Positions 52,314 through 61,844 of a stretch of 64,000 nt of DNA are shown one piece after another. The stretch is from Streptomyces sp. NBC_01498 (GTDB lineage Bacteria; Actinomycetota; Actinomycetes; Streptomycetales; Streptomycetaceae): contig NZ_CP109598.1 of the NCBI RefSeq assembly GCF_036327775.1, forward strand, positions 6,677,501 to 6,741,500, in the 5' to 3' direction. A model generated the notes under the pieces. That model saw only the letters and a program-made list of their open reading frames with translations, ran no database searches and was not told where the DNA came from. How positions within the stretch are numbered: position 1 is the first letter of the stretch; each line of letters starts with the position of its first letter. The position numbers and the translations under genes were made by a program.

Positions 52314-52790
52314 GGCCCGGTGCGGGGATCGCCCGGCTCGTCGCGTTGCGGGCGGCCTCGCACCGTACGGCCGCGCCGCCGGGCACACCGGTCCTCCGCC
52401 GAGCCGACGCGAACACCGGCCCCGCGCGGTGGGACCGGCCGATCCCCGACGGCCCGTCGGACGGGGCCCGGGGACACCTCCCGGGGAGTCCGCCGCGCGG
52501 AGCGCGCCGCCGGCATCCGCGCCGACCTGGAGTCCTTCGTGACGCCGGGCCGTACGGACCCGGAGCCGTGGGTCCGGCCGGGCGGACTCCCCGGACTCGG
52601 GACGGCTGAGCCGGCTCATCGGGCCGTGGGCGGCCTCGCACCGTCCGGCCCGGTCGTCCGCCGCGCCGTACCGACGTGCCAGGGAGGGTCCGCGCCGGGA
52701 CCGGGCCGATCCCCGACGACCTTTCGTACGGGACCCGGGGACACCTCCCGGAGAGTCCGCCGCCGCGCGGACCGCGCGGGCTTCGCGGCG
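52257..52790. repeat. Diverged 267-bp tandem duplication over gene 3-prime end
   Basis: Landmarks repeat with a 267-bp offset: GACCTGGAGTC at 52257 and 52524, GATCCCCGAC at 52441 and 52708, and ACACCTCCCGG at 52474 and 52741. An internal block (GGCGGCCTCGCACCG at 52351 and 52629) is shifted by indels. The first copy includes the last codons of the DUF6986 gene. The 521-bp gap 52314-52834 otherwise holds no gene. Confidence 0.8.
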
Positions 52791-52834
52791 CCGGGACGCC
52801 CGCCGGTACCGCCCGCCCCCGTCGCGTACCCCGC

Positions 52835-53878
52835 CTACCGGCCCGACGGCGGGGGCAGTTCGCCCGAGCCGCGCGCGATCAGCCTCGTCGGCAGCACCAC
52901 CTGGCTCGGCGCGTCGGCCGCGCCGTCGAGGCGGCGGAACAGCCGCTCCGCGGCCGTGCGGCCCAGGGTGGCCGCGTCCTGCGCCACGACCGTGACACCG
53001 GGGTCCAGCAGGTCGGCGAGTTCGATGTCGTCGAAGCCGACCAGGGCGACGGGCCGGTCGTGCGCGGCCAGTGCCCGGACGACCGTGACGGTCACCCGGT
53101 TGTTGCCGGTGAAGATCGCGGTGACCGGCTCCGGGGCCCCGAGCATCGTGACGACCGCCTCGTGCACCCGCTCCGGAACCGTCGTACCCAGCGACACCCA
53201 GGAATCCTCCACCGGCAGATCCGCGTCGGCCATCGCGGCCCGGTAGCCGCGCAGCCGCTCCACCGCCGTGTGGATACGGGGCTGGTCACCGATGAAGCCG
53301 ATTCGCCGGTGGCCGTGCGCGACCAGATGGGCGGTGCCCGAGCGCGCGCCGCCGAAGCTGTCGGAGAGCACCGCGTCCGCGTCGATCCTTCCGGCGGGAC
53401 GGTCCACGAAGACCGTCGCGACCCCGGCCTTGATCTCCGGCTCCAGATAACGGTGGTCGTGCCCCGCCGGGATGATGATCAGCCCGTCGACCCGGCGCGC
53501 GCACAGGGCGAGCACCAGTTCCTGCTCACGGTCCGGGTCCTCCGCGCTCGATCCGTTGATCAGCAGCGCGCCGTGGGACCGCGCGACCTCCTCCACCGCC
53601 CGGTTCAGCGGCCCGTAGAACGGGTCGGCGAGGTCTTCGAGCACCAGACCGATACTGGCGGTACGTCCCTTGCGGAGCACCCGTGCCGAGTCGTTGCGGC
53701 GGAACCCCAGCGCGTCGATCGCCTCCTGCACCCGCCGCTCGGTGTCCGGCGTGACTCCGGGCTCGGCGTTGACCACACGGGAGACCGTCTTGAGACCGAC
53801 ACCGGCGCGGGCTGCCACGTCTTTCATGGTGGGCCGATTACCGTAGCGGGGCTCGATGTGACGGGTGGTGTCGGCCAC
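52835..53878 (-). CDS. LacI-family repressor
   Basis: A 347-residue LacI regulator. The helix-turn-helix is TMKDVAARAGVGLKTVSRVV with the hinge RVLRKGRTASIGLVLEDL. The periplasmic-binding-like sensor domain contains ADPFYGPLNRAVEEVARSHG, RRVDGLIIIPAG, AHGHRRIGFIGD and VALVGFDDIELADLL. GTG 53878 is listed because the extension (DTTRHIEPRYGNRP) is common in streptomycete homologues; ATG 53827 is possible. Divergent from the ROK kinase it probably represses, with an operator between them. Confidence 0.92.
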   Translation of the reverse strand: MADTTRHIEPRYGNRPTMKDVAARAGVGLKTVSRVVNAEPGVTPDTERRVQEAIDALGFRRNDSARVLRKGRTASIGLVLEDLADPFYGPLNRAVEEVARSHGALLINGSSAEDPDREQELVLALCARRVDGLIIIPAGHDHRYLEPEIKAGVATVFVDRPAGRIDADAVLSDSFGGARSGTAHLVAHGHRRIGFIGDQPRIHTAVERLRGYRAAMADADLPVEDSWVSLGTTVPERVHEAVVTMLGAPEPVTAIFTGNNRVTVTVVRALAAHDRPVALVGFDDIELADLLDPGVTVVAQDAATLGRTAAERLFRRLDGAADAPSQVVLPTRLIARGSGELPPPSGR

Positions 53879-53985
53879 TGTGCGCTGTCCTGTCGTCGTT
53901 CGGTCGTTCTTCGGCGGTGGTTCGGTTGTCGTTCCGTGGTCGTTCCGTTGTCGTGCAAGGCTCGCGGCTTTGAGCATAGGCCCTG

Positions 53986-54019
53986 GACAACGTTGTCAGG
54001 GGAATGGACACTGTTCCAT
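53986..54019. promoter_or_regulatory. LacI-type operator GACAACGTTGTC plus second half-match
   Basis: GACAACGTTGTC (53986-53997) is a perfect LacI-family operator with central CG. A second inverted repeat, ATGGA (54004-54008) facing TCCAT (54015-54019), is centred 20 bp away. Both lie between the divergent LacI and ROK-kinase genes. Confidence 0.78.
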
Positions 54020-54097
54020 GAACCCGCAGGTCCCCCGCCCGTCCACGCCACCCCCGCCCGCGGGGAAACCCCCTCGCCCCCTGGAGATCCGACACTG

Positions 54098-55081
54098 ATG
54101 CGTACCGACCTCGTAGCCGCTCTCGACATCGGCGGCACCAAGATCGCCGGCGCGTTGGTGGACGGCGACGGGAGACTCCTCGTACGGGCCCGCCGGTCCA
54201 CCCCGGCGACCGAGGACGACGAGTCGGTGATGCGCGCGGTCGCCGAGGTGCTCGACGAGATCGGCGCGTCGCCCCTGTGGGCGCGTACGACCGCCGTCGG
54301 CATCGGCAGCGCGGGACCCGTGGACGCGGCGGCGGGCACGGTCAGCCCGGTCAACGTGCCGGGCTGGCGCGGCTTCCCGCTGGTGGAGCGGGTCCGGCTG
54401 GCCACCGGCGGGCTGCCGGTGACCCTCGTGGGCGACGGGGTCGCGATGACGGCGGCCGAACACTGGCAGGGCGCGGCCCGCGGCTACGACAACGCCCTGT
54501 GCATGGTGGTCTCCACCGGCGTCGGCGGTGGTCTGGTGCTGGGCGGCAAGCTCCACCCCGGTCCCTCGGGCAACGCCGGGCACATCGGCCACATCAGCGT
54601 GGACCTCGACGGCGACCTCTGCCCGTGCGGCGGACGCGGCTGTGTCGAACGCATCGCCAGCGGTCCCAACATCGCCCGCCGCGCCCTGGAGGGCGGCTGG
54701 CGGCCCGGCCCGGACGGTGACGCCTCGGCGGCGGCGGTCGCGGCGGCGGCCCGCGCCGGCGACGCGGTGGCGATCGCGTCGTTCGAGCGCGCCGCCCAGG
54801 CCCTGGCGGCGGGGATCGCCGCGACCGCGACGCTCACCGAGATCGGTATCGCGGTCGTCGGCGGGGGAGTGGCGAACGCGGGCGACGTGCTCTTCCGGCC
54901 GCTGCGCCGCGCGCTGCGCGACTACGCCACCCTCTCGTTCGTCCGGAACCTGACCGTGGCACCGGCGTTGACGGGGACGAACGCCGGTCTGGTGGGTGCG
55001 GCGGCGGCTGCCGCGCTCGGCCGCGAGCCCGTCGCCGTGCCCGGCGAGTCCTCGGCGATGAGCGCTCCGACAAGCCTGTGA
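54098..55081 (+). CDS. ROK-family sugar kinase (glucokinase/ManNAc-kinase-like)
   Basis: A 327-residue ROK kinase without an N-terminal DNA-binding domain. The ATP motif is ALDIGGTKIAGALVDGDG. The catalytic region is VGDGVAMTAAEHWQGAARG, followed by VVSTGVGGGLVLGGKLHPGP. The zinc and ROK signature HIGHISVDLDGDLCPCGGRG has CVE following. All catalytic residues appear intact, unlike the large ROK fusion at 26940. Probably phosphorylates glucose, mannose or an amino sugar and is controlled by the divergent LacI. Confidence 0.9.
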   Translation: MRTDLVAALDIGGTKIAGALVDGDGRLLVRARRSTPATEDDESVMRAVAEVLDEIGASPLWARTTAVGIGSAGPVDAAAGTVSPVNVPGWRGFPLVERVRLATGGLPVTLVGDGVAMTAAEHWQGAARGYDNALCMVVSTGVGGGLVLGGKLHPGPSGNAGHIGHISVDLDGDLCPCGGRGCVERIASGPNIARRALEGGWRPGPDGDASAAAVAAAARAGDAVAIASFERAAQALAAGIAATATLTEIGIAVVGGGVANAGDVLFRPLRRALRDYATLSFVRNLTVAPALTGTNAGLVGAAAAAALGREPVAVPGESSAMSAPTSL

Positions 55082-55228
55082 CACCCCGTCACCCGGCCCC
55101 CCGGAGGGGACGGGGCGGCGGTCCGGCCGCCGGATGACGTCCGGGGCCGGACCGCACGCGACCGGAAGGCGCACACGGCCGAGCCCCACACACGAGCGGC
55201 AGCCGCCCGCCACCGGTGGGCGACCTCC

Positions 55229-55423
55229 TCAGGAGGCGGGCTCCCGGGCCTGCTGCGGCACCACCACCAGGAAGACGTCCGACTCCAGGTCCATCACGAC
55301 CTCGGCGGGCGTCCCCTCGTCCCGCCTCGCCCGCGCGTACTCCTCCGCGCGCCAGCTTCCGCGCGGGTCCCCCGCCGGGAAGCGCTCCAGTACGTCGCGG
55401 TGCATCGCGTACCCCCTCGTCAT
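55229..55423 (-). CDS. Small conserved hypothetical protein
   Basis: A 64-residue protein starting MTRGYAMHRDVLERFPAGDP and containing WRAEEYARARRDEGTPAEVV and DLESDVFLVVVP. No known domain. GGAG lies about 8 bases before the ATG at 55423; a shorter start at the second Met is possible. It is acidic with a predicted helix then a strand. I have the impression of similar small streptomycete proteins but cannot name a family. Confidence 0.6.
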   Translation of the reverse strand: MTRGYAMHRDVLERFPAGDPRGSWRAEEYARARRDEGTPAEVVMDLESDVFLVVVPQQAREPAS

Positions 55424-55634
55424 ATGCGTCTCCAACGACACGCCGGGCGGATGAGTTACGGCTCCGGCCGAAAACCTCGGCAGGGCCGGACGGGCCGCCG
55501 CCTCCGTAAAGAGGTGGCGAACAGGCCACGCACCGGCCACGACAGGGTGTCGACAGGGCAGCCGGAATCGGCCACGTGTTTCCCGTGCCCGGTCTTGCGG
55601 GCAATCCACATGGGGCTACGGAAGAGGGGGAACT

Positions 55635-56681
55635 GTGATCGTCTGGGTGAATGGGGCGTTCGGAGCGGGAAAGACAAGTACGGCGCGCCAACTGATCGAC
55701 ATGATCCCACATAGCACCCTTTACGATCCGGAACTGATCGGTTCGGGGCTGCGGGAGTTGCTGCCGCAGAAGCGGCTCGCCGAAGTGAGCGACTATCAGG
55801 ACCTGCCGATCTGGCGCCGGCTGGTGGTCGACACCGCCGCCGCGCTCCTCGCCGACGTGGGCGGGGTGCTGGTCGTCCCGATGACGCTGCTGCGCCAGGA
55901 GTACCGGGACGAGATCTTCGGTGGCCTGGCGTCGCGCCGCATTCCCGTCCGGCATGTGCTGCTGTCGGTGGACGAAACGATTTTGCGCAGGCGAATAGCG
56001 GGCCGCACCGGTGCCGAGTCGGACGACGAGGATCCCGCGAGCGCGGAGCGGGCCCGGCAGTGGGCGTACGCGCACATCGAGCCCTACGGCGCCGCCCTCG
56101 GCTGGCTCAGGACCGACGCCCTCGTCGTGGACGCCGGGGAGCTCACTCCGGCGCAGTGCGCGGCGGTCGTCGCGGACGCCGTCCACGCGGGTACGGAGGG
56201 GCTGTGCGAGATCGTGCAGACGCCCGAGCCGACGGCGGAGACCGTCGCGGCGGGCGTGCTGCTCTTCGACGAGGGGGACCGGGTCCTGCTGGTGGACCCC
56301 ACCTACAAGCCGGGCTGGGAGTTCCCCGGCGGTGTCGTCGAGCGCGGCGAGGCACCCGCGCGGGCCGGGATGCGCGAGGTCACCGAGGAGATCGGCATCG
56401 AACTCGCGGAGGTGCCCCGGCTGTTGGTGGTGGACTGGGAGCCGCCGGCGCCGCCCGGTTTCGGCGGGCTGCGGCTGATCTTCGACGGCGGCCGGCTGCC
56501 GGTGGACGACGCCGAGCGGCTGCTGCTGCCGGGGTCGGAGCTGCGCGGCTGGCGGTTCGTCACGGAGGCGGAGGCGGCGTCGCTGCTGCCGCCCGCCCGT
56601 TACGAGCGGCTGCGCTGGGCGCTACGGGCCCGGGAGCGGGGGACCGTGCTCAATCTGGAGGCCGGTGTCCCGGTCGGCTGA
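55635..56681 (+). CDS. Fusion of P-loop kinase-like domain and NUDIX hydrolase
   Basis: A 348-residue two-domain protein. Residues about 1-180 are an AAA/kinase-like P-loop domain (Walker A GAFGAGKTSTA, a RVLxS-like HVLLSVDETILRRRI lid region with Arg residues). Residues about 205-335 are a NUDIX domain with an intact Nudix box (GGVVERGEAPARAGMREVTE followed by EIGI). The combination suggests nucleotide or nucleoside phosphorylation and pyrophosphate cleavage in one pathway, but the substrate is not readable. GTG start after GAGGGGGA. Its 3-prime end overlaps the convergent MBL gene by 60 bp. Confidence 0.88.
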   Translation: MIVWVNGAFGAGKTSTARQLIDMIPHSTLYDPELIGSGLRELLPQKRLAEVSDYQDLPIWRRLVVDTAAALLADVGGVLVVPMTLLRQEYRDEIFGGLASRRIPVRHVLLSVDETILRRRIAGRTGAESDDEDPASAERARQWAYAHIEPYGAALGWLRTDALVVDAGELTPAQCAAVVADAVHAGTEGLCEIVQTPEPTAETVAAGVLLFDEGDRVLLVDPTYKPGWEFPGGVVERGEAPARAGMREVTEEIGIELAEVPRLLVVDWEPPAPPGFGGLRLIFDGGRLPVDDAERLLLPGSELRGWRFVTEAEAASLLPPARYERLRWALRARERGTVLNLEAGVPVG

Positions 56682-57371
56682 CGCGCGCAGTACGGCGGCG
56701 GCGTCCGTGCCGGCGGTGTCACCGGTGACGAGCGGATCGCCGTGGCCGAAACAGACCGTGGACGGGCCCAGCGCCGCCAGCCGGATCATGGACCGTTTGG
56801 CGCTCTCCCGGTTGACGTTGAACACGCCGAGCATCACCCGGCCCTCGGCGGCGGCCACCGCGTCACCGGTGAACAGCACACCGTGGTAAGGCAGATGCAC
56901 GGCGACGGACCCGTACGTGTGCCCGGGGACGTGCACCACCCGGGCACCGTCGCCGAACGGCAGGATGTCGCCGTCCTCCAGTTCGCGGTCCACCCGGGTC
57001 GGCGGCGCGGGCGGCACGGTCAGCCCGCGCTCGTACAGCGGGATCTCCCAGTCCAGGAGCAGCGGGTCGGGCACGGGCCACTCGCCCCGGATGATCGGTG
57101 CGTCGAGCCGGTGCGCCATCACCTCGGCGCCGTACCGCCCCGCGAGTTCCTGCGCCGCGCCGACATGGTCGCGGTGGCAGTGGGTGAGGACGATACGGCG
57201 CAGATTCCCGGGGGTGAGGCCGAGATCGCGAATGGCGTGTTCGATGTCCGGTCCCGCGTAGAGATGACCGGAGTCGACGAGAGTCAGCTCGTTCTCGTCC
57301 TGCCACAGATACGCCTGACCGATGGGGAAACGGAGCATATGCAGCCGTGGACTGATCGCAACGAGATCCAT
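56622..57371 (-). CDS. MBL-fold metallo-hydrolase
   Basis: A 249-residue metallo-beta-lactamase-fold hydrolase. The metal motif is LTHCHRDHVGAA (HxHxDH) with further ligands in HVPGHTYGSVAVHLP, LFTGDAVAA and CFGHGDPLV. No signal peptide. Family members hydrolyse thioesters, lactones or phosphodiesters; a specific substrate cannot be read. It is convergent with, and overlaps by 60 bp, the P-loop/NUDIX gene. Confidence 0.9.
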   Translation of the reverse strand: MDLVAISPRLHMLRFPIGQAYLWQDENELTLVDSGHLYAGPDIEHAIRDLGLTPGNLRRIVLTHCHRDHVGAAQELAGRYGAEVMAHRLDAPIIRGEWPVPDPLLLDWEIPLYERGLTVPPAPPTRVDRELEDGDILPFGDGARVVHVPGHTYGSVAVHLPYHGVLFTGDAVAAAEGRVMLGVFNVNRESAKRSMIRLAALGPSTVCFGHGDPLVTGDTAGTDAAAVLRASADRDTGLQIEHGPPLPGP

Positions 57372-57516
57372 GGGTCGAATGTATGCATGGCGGAACGGCC
57401 GCGCGCGTCACTTCGCTGACGGCGATTTCCGCTGTCCGCAGAACGGTCGCGGTGAACCTTCCGCAGCGCTTCGCGTCCGGCCGCGCGGCCCGCCCGGCGG
57501 CGGGCCGCGTACCGGC

Positions 57517-58881
57517 TCAACCCCGCTTCGAGCGAGCGTAGTTGACCAGGAAATGCGCTTCGGCGACGGACAGCCGCTCCAACTCCTCGGGCGACACGCT
57601 CTCGTTGACCGCGTGGATCTGCGCCTCCGGCTCGCTCAGCCCGATCAGCAGGATCTCCGCCTCCGGGTACAGCGCGGTCAGCGTGTTGCAGAGCGGGATG
57701 GAGCCGCCCATCCCGGCGGTCTGCATCTCCTCGCCCGGATACGCGACGGCCATCGCCTCGGCCATCGAGGCGTACGCGGGGCTGGTGGTGTCCGCCCTGA
57801 ACGGCTGGCCCTGCCCGACCTGTTCGACGGAGACCCGCGCGCCCCACGGGGTGTGCGCCTCGACGTGCGCGGTGAGCAGCTTCGTCGCCTCGACGGCGTC
57901 CTGGCCCGGCGGCACCCGCAGACTGATCTGCGCGCGGGCGCTCGCCTGCACCGACGGCGTCGCGCCCACCACCGGCGGGCAGTCGATCCCGACCACGGTG
58001 ACCGCGGGCCGGGCCCAGATCCGGTCGGCGACGGTGCCCCGGCCGATCAGCCCGACCCCGTCCAGCACCTTGGCGTCCCTCGCGAAGTCGGCCTCGGGAT
58101 AGGCGAGTCCGTCCCACTCGGCAGCGGAGTCCAGACCGTCCACGGTCGTCGAGCCGTCGTCCGCGCGCAGGGACGCCAGCAACTGGATGAGCGCGGCGAG
58201 GGCGTCCGGGGCGGCGCCGCCGAACTGGCCGGAGTGCAGGTTGCCTTCGAGGGTGTCGACCCGCACACGCAGCATCGTCATCCCGCGCAGCGTCGCCGTG
58301 ACCGTCGGCAGCCCGGCCCGGAAGTTCCCCGAGTCCCCGATCACGATGGTGTCCGCGACCAGCAGCTCCGGGTGCTCCTCGGCGTACCGCTCCAGACCGC
58401 CGGTGCCCTGCTCCTCCGAACCCTCCACGATCACCTTGATGTTCACCGGCACCCCGCCCGCCGCCTTGAGGGCGCGCAGCGCGAGCAGATGCATCACGAA
58501 GCCGCCCTTGCAGTCGGCGGAGCCCCGCCCGTACCAGCGGCCGTCCCGCTCGGTCAGCTCGAACGGCGGGCTGAGCCAGGCGCTCTCGTCGAGCGGCGGC
58601 TGTACGTCGTAGTGCGCGTACAGCAATACGGTCGGCGTGTCCTGCGGACCGGCCAGGAAGCCGTAGACGGACTGACTGCCGTCCGGCGTGTCCAGCGTCG
58701 CGACATCCTCGAAGCCCTCGGCGCGCAGGGCGTCCGCCACCCACATGGCGGCGGCCTCGCACTCCTCGCGCGGGAACTGCGCGGGGTCCGCCACCGACCG
58801 GAAGGCCACCAGTTCGGCGAGCTCCGCCCGCGCGCGGGGCATCAGCGAGGCGACGGTTTCGGCGATCGGACTGGCGGACAT
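57517..58881 (-). CDS. M20-family dipeptidase/metallopeptidase
   Basis: A 454-residue M20 (CNDP-like) zinc peptidase. Metal and catalytic residues are seen in YAHYDVQPP, RGSADCKGG, EGSEEQGTG, GDSGNF, LHSGQFGG (dimerisation lid) and the C-terminal NESVSPEEL. Length and motifs match bacterial dipeptidases of the ArgE/DapE/CNDP superfamily. Cytosolic. The ATG at 58881 follows AGGAG. Confidence 0.94.
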   Translation of the reverse strand: MSASPIAETVASLMPRARAELAELVAFRSVADPAQFPREECEAAAMWVADALRAEGFEDVATLDTPDGSQSVYGFLAGPQDTPTVLLYAHYDVQPPLDESAWLSPPFELTERDGRWYGRGSADCKGGFVMHLLALRALKAAGGVPVNIKVIVEGSEEQGTGGLERYAEEHPELLVADTIVIGDSGNFRAGLPTVTATLRGMTMLRVRVDTLEGNLHSGQFGGAAPDALAALIQLLASLRADDGSTTVDGLDSAAEWDGLAYPEADFARDAKVLDGVGLIGRGTVADRIWARPAVTVVGIDCPPVVGATPSVQASARAQISLRVPPGQDAVEATKLLTAHVEAHTPWGARVSVEQVGQGQPFRADTTSPAYASMAEAMAVAYPGEEMQTAGMGGSIPLCNTLTALYPEAEILLIGLSEPEAQIHAVNESVSPEELERLSVAEAHFLVNYARSKRG

Positions 58882-59030
58882 GGGCACGCTCCTGGCGGGT
58901 GGGACGTTGACGGTGTGTGAGGGCGGTCGGGGACCGGGCCGATCCTCCCACAACGGACCGGGCCCGCAGGCGCCGTAGGATGCCGTGCGACAGCAAGGGC
59001 CCCCGGTCGGATCAGGAGCAGAAGCACATC

Positions 59031-60398
59031 GTGAGCAGCGAGAACGCAGATGCCGGAAGTGAACCTGGAAGCGCCCCCGGGACCGGTCCCGAGACCGGTC
59101 CGGCGGGTGAGCACGACCGTTCGGTGTGGGACGTGGTCGTGGTCGGCGCGGGCCCGGCCGGGGCGTCCGCGGCCTACGCGGCGGCCGTCGCGGGCCGCCG
59201 GGTGCTGCTCCTGGAGAAGGCCGAGCTGCCCCGCTACAAGACCTGCGGCGGCGGCATCATCGGCCCCTCGCGCGACTCGCTGCCGCCCGGCTTCGAACTG
59301 CCGCTGCGCGACCGGGTGCACGCGGTCACGTTCTCGATGAACGGCCGGCTGGCCCGGACCCGCCGCTCCCGGCGCATGCTCTTCGGGCTGATCAACAGGC
59401 CCGAGTTCGACGCGAGCCTGGTGGAGCACGCGCAGAAGGCGGGCGCCGTGCTGCGTACCGGCGCCTCGGTCTCCCGCGTCCAGCAGCACGGCCCGGCCGT
59501 GCCCGACCGCCGTACGGTCGCCGTGGTCCTCTCGGACGGCGAGACGATCCTGTCGCGCGCGGTCGTCGGCGCCGACGGCAGCGCGGGCCGGATAGGCGCA
59601 CATGTCGGGGTCAAGCTCGACCAGGTGGACCTCGGACTGGAGCTGGAGATCCCGGTGCCGCCGACGGTCGCCGAGGACTGGGCGGGACGGGTCCTCATCG
59701 ACTGGGGCCCGCTGCCGGGGAGTTACGGCTGGGTGTTCCCCAAGGGCGACACGCTCACCGTCGGGGTCATCTCGGCGCGCGGCGACGGCGCCGCGACGAA
59801 GCGCTATCTGGAGGACTTCGTCGCCAAGCAGGGGCTCGCCGGGTTCGAGCCCTCGGTCTCCTCGGGGCATCTGACCCGCTGCCGCACTGAGGACTCGCCG
59901 CTCTCGCGCGGCCGGGTGCTGGTCTGCGGCGACGCGGCGGGGCTCCTGGAGCCGTGGACCCGGGAGGGCATCTCCTTCGCGCTGCGCTCGGGCCGGCTGG
60001 CGGGGGAGTGGGCGGTACGGATCGCGGAGGCGCACGACGCGGTGGACGCCCGCCGCCAGGCGCTGAACTACACCTTCGCGATCAAGGCCGGTCTCGGCGT
60101 GGAGATGGGCGTCGGCCGGCGCATGCTCGCCGTCTTCGAACGCCGGCCCGGCATGCTGCACGCGGCGATCACCGGTTTCCGCCCGGCGTGGAAGGCGTTC
60201 GCCGACATCACGCGCGGCGTCACGTCCCTGGGCGGTCTGGTACGGACGCACCCGCTGGCCCGGCGCGCGCTGGACGTCCTCGACCGGCAGCGGGCGGGGA
60301 CCGCGCAGGGCCCGGGGAGCGGCGAGCAGGACACGGACGCGACGGGGGGCGACGACGGCCGCGACACGGACCGCGAGGGCAGCGCGGTCACGCCGTAG
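59031..60398 (+). CDS. Geranylgeranyl reductase family FAD-dependent oxidoreductase
   Basis: A 455-residue flavoprotein. The FAD fold begins DVVVVGAGPAGASAAYAAAV and continues LLLEKAELPRYKTCGGG, which contains the GGR-family PxxKxCGGG motif. A second FAD motif is VLVCGDAAGLLEPWTREGIS. Such enzymes reduce isoprenoid chains (menaquinone side chains, lipids) or act as monooxygenase-like reductases. The 30-residue N-terminus and the last 35 residues are low complexity. GTG 59031 has AGGAG 12 bases upstream, slightly long spacing. Confidence 0.9.
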   Translation: MSSENADAGSEPGSAPGTGPETGPAGEHDRSVWDVVVVGAGPAGASAAYAAAVAGRRVLLLEKAELPRYKTCGGGIIGPSRDSLPPGFELPLRDRVHAVTFSMNGRLARTRRSRRMLFGLINRPEFDASLVEHAQKAGAVLRTGASVSRVQQHGPAVPDRRTVAVVLSDGETILSRAVVGADGSAGRIGAHVGVKLDQVDLGLELEIPVPPTVAEDWAGRVLIDWGPLPGSYGWVFPKGDTLTVGVISARGDGAATKRYLEDFVAKQGLAGFEPSVSSGHLTRCRTEDSPLSRGRVLVCGDAAGLLEPWTREGISFALRSGRLAGEWAVRIAEAHDAVDARRQALNYTFAIKAGLGVEMGVGRRMLAVFERRPGMLHAAITGFRPAWKAFADITRGVTSLGGLVRTHPLARRALDVLDRQRAGTAQGPGSGEQDTDATGGDDGRDTDREGSAVTP

Positions 60399-60626
60399 GG
60401 CCGGGCGGGAGGGCAGGGCGGTCCGGGCCACCGCCAGGATCTGCGGCGCGCCCGACCCGCCGACCTGGTCCCCGCCGACGCCGCCGGCGTACCGGCCTCC
60501 CGGCCGTACCGGCCTCCCGGCCGTACCGGCCCCGGCCCGGCAGCCGCGCCGTACTCCACCGGGAGTACGCGCGACCGCCACGCCCGGCGGACGCCGACGG
60601 CCGGTCGGCCGGTCTAGCGTGGCGGT

Positions 60627-61844
60627 ATGGACGAGCGGATCAGGCATCTCGGGTTCGGTCACCCCTGGCTGAGGGGCGGGCCGGGGGCGGGTGACGGGGG
60701 GGAGACGTCACGGCTGCCCTGGCTCAGCAGTCTGCTGCTCGCCGTCCTCGTCCTCGTCGGGACGGGATTCGCCGCCGAGGGGCAGCCCGACCGGGAGCCG
60801 CTGGACGTGTTCGCCCGGCTCCTGCTGCTCGCCGGGCCCGCGCTGCTCCTGCTGCGTTACCGGCGGCCCGTCGTCTGTGTCCTCGGCGTGGCCCTGTCCG
60901 TCCTGGTGTACCTCGGCGCGGGCTACCCGTACGGCCCGGTCCTGATCACCGTCGCGGTCGCCGTCTTCGCCGCGATCGTCTCCGGACACCGCCGGGCGGC
61001 CTGGTGGGCGATCGGCCTTCTCTGGGCCGGGCATCTGCTGGTCGTCCATCTGCTCTACCGCCATCTGCCGCCGAGCGGCGACGCCGCGGCGTCCTGGTGG
61101 CCCGAAGTGGGCGTCGCCGCCTGGGTGGCGGCCGTCCTGGTCGGCTCCGAGCTGGTCGGGATGCGCCGGGAGCGGTGGGCCCACGACCGGCGGGAGCGGG
61201 CCGCCGCCGAGACACGCCGCGCCGACGAGGAACGGCTGCGCATCGCGCGCGAACTCCACGACGTCCTCGCCCACTCCCTCTCGGTCATCCACGTCCAGGC
61301 CGGTGTGGGCCTCGCGCTGCTCGATTCCGACCCGGAACAGGCCCGCACCGCGCTCACCACCGTCAAGGCCGCCAGCAAGGAGGCGCTGGGCGAGGTACGG
61401 CAGGTGCTGGACACCCTCCGTACCTCCGGCGCCGCCCCGCGCGCCCCCGCGCCGGGACTCGACCGGCTTCCCGAACTGGCCGAACAGGCGGCGGGCGCCG
61501 GGCTCGCCGTCGAGCTGGCGTACGACGGCGAGCGCGTCCCGCTGGCCCCCGGCGCCGACCTCGCCGCCTTCCGTATCGTCCAGGAAGCGCTGACCAACGT
61601 GGTCCGGCACTCCGGTTCGCGTACGGCGCGAGTACGCGTCGGCTACGGCACGGACCGGCTCACCCTCCGTATCGACGACACGGGGCCCGCCACCGGCGAC
61701 GAGGCGGGCGGCAGCGGCAACGGACTGGCCGGGATGCGCGAACGCGCCGCCGCGCTCGGCGGCGCCATCGAGGCGGGTCCCCGCCCGGACGGGGGCTTCC
61801 GCGTACGGGCCTCCCTCCCCCTGACGCCCAAGGAGACCCCGTGA
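60627..61844 (+). CDS. NarL-type sensor histidine kinase
   Basis: A 405-residue membrane sensor. Four to five transmembrane helices in the first 185 residues (WLSSLLLAVLVLVGTGFA onward) form the sensing part. The HisKA_3 dimerisation motif ARELHDVLAHSLSVI (phospho-His) follows, then an ATPase domain with EALTNVVRHS and GNGLAGMRERAAALGG. GTG overlap of 4 bp with the response regulator shows a two-component operon. The signal sensed is unknown. Confidence 0.94.
   Translation: MDERIRHLGFGHPWLRGGPGAGDGGETSRLPWLSSLLLAVLVLVGTGFAAEGQPDREPLDVFARLLLLAGPALLLLRYRRPVVCVLGVALSVLVYLGAGYPYGPVLITVAVAVFAAIVSGHRRAAWWAIGLLWAGHLLVVHLLYRHLPPSGDAAASWWPEVGVAAWVAAVLVGSELVGMRRERWAHDRRERAAAETRRADEERLRIARELHDVLAHSLSVIHVQAGVGLALLDSDPEQARTALTTVKAASKEALGEVRQVLDTLRTSGAAPRAPAPGLDRLPELAEQAAGAGLAVELAYDGERVPLAPGADLAAFRIVQEALTNVVRHSGSRTARVRVGYGTDRLTLRIDDTGPATGDEAGGSGNGLAGMRERAAALGGAIEAGPRPDGGFRVRASLPLTPKETP

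Noticed and set aside
52320..52834. Plus-strand open frame after the DUF6986 gene
   Set aside because: It is the translated remnant of the tandem duplication and runs antisense into the LacI gene; composition is Arg/Pro/Gly-rich.
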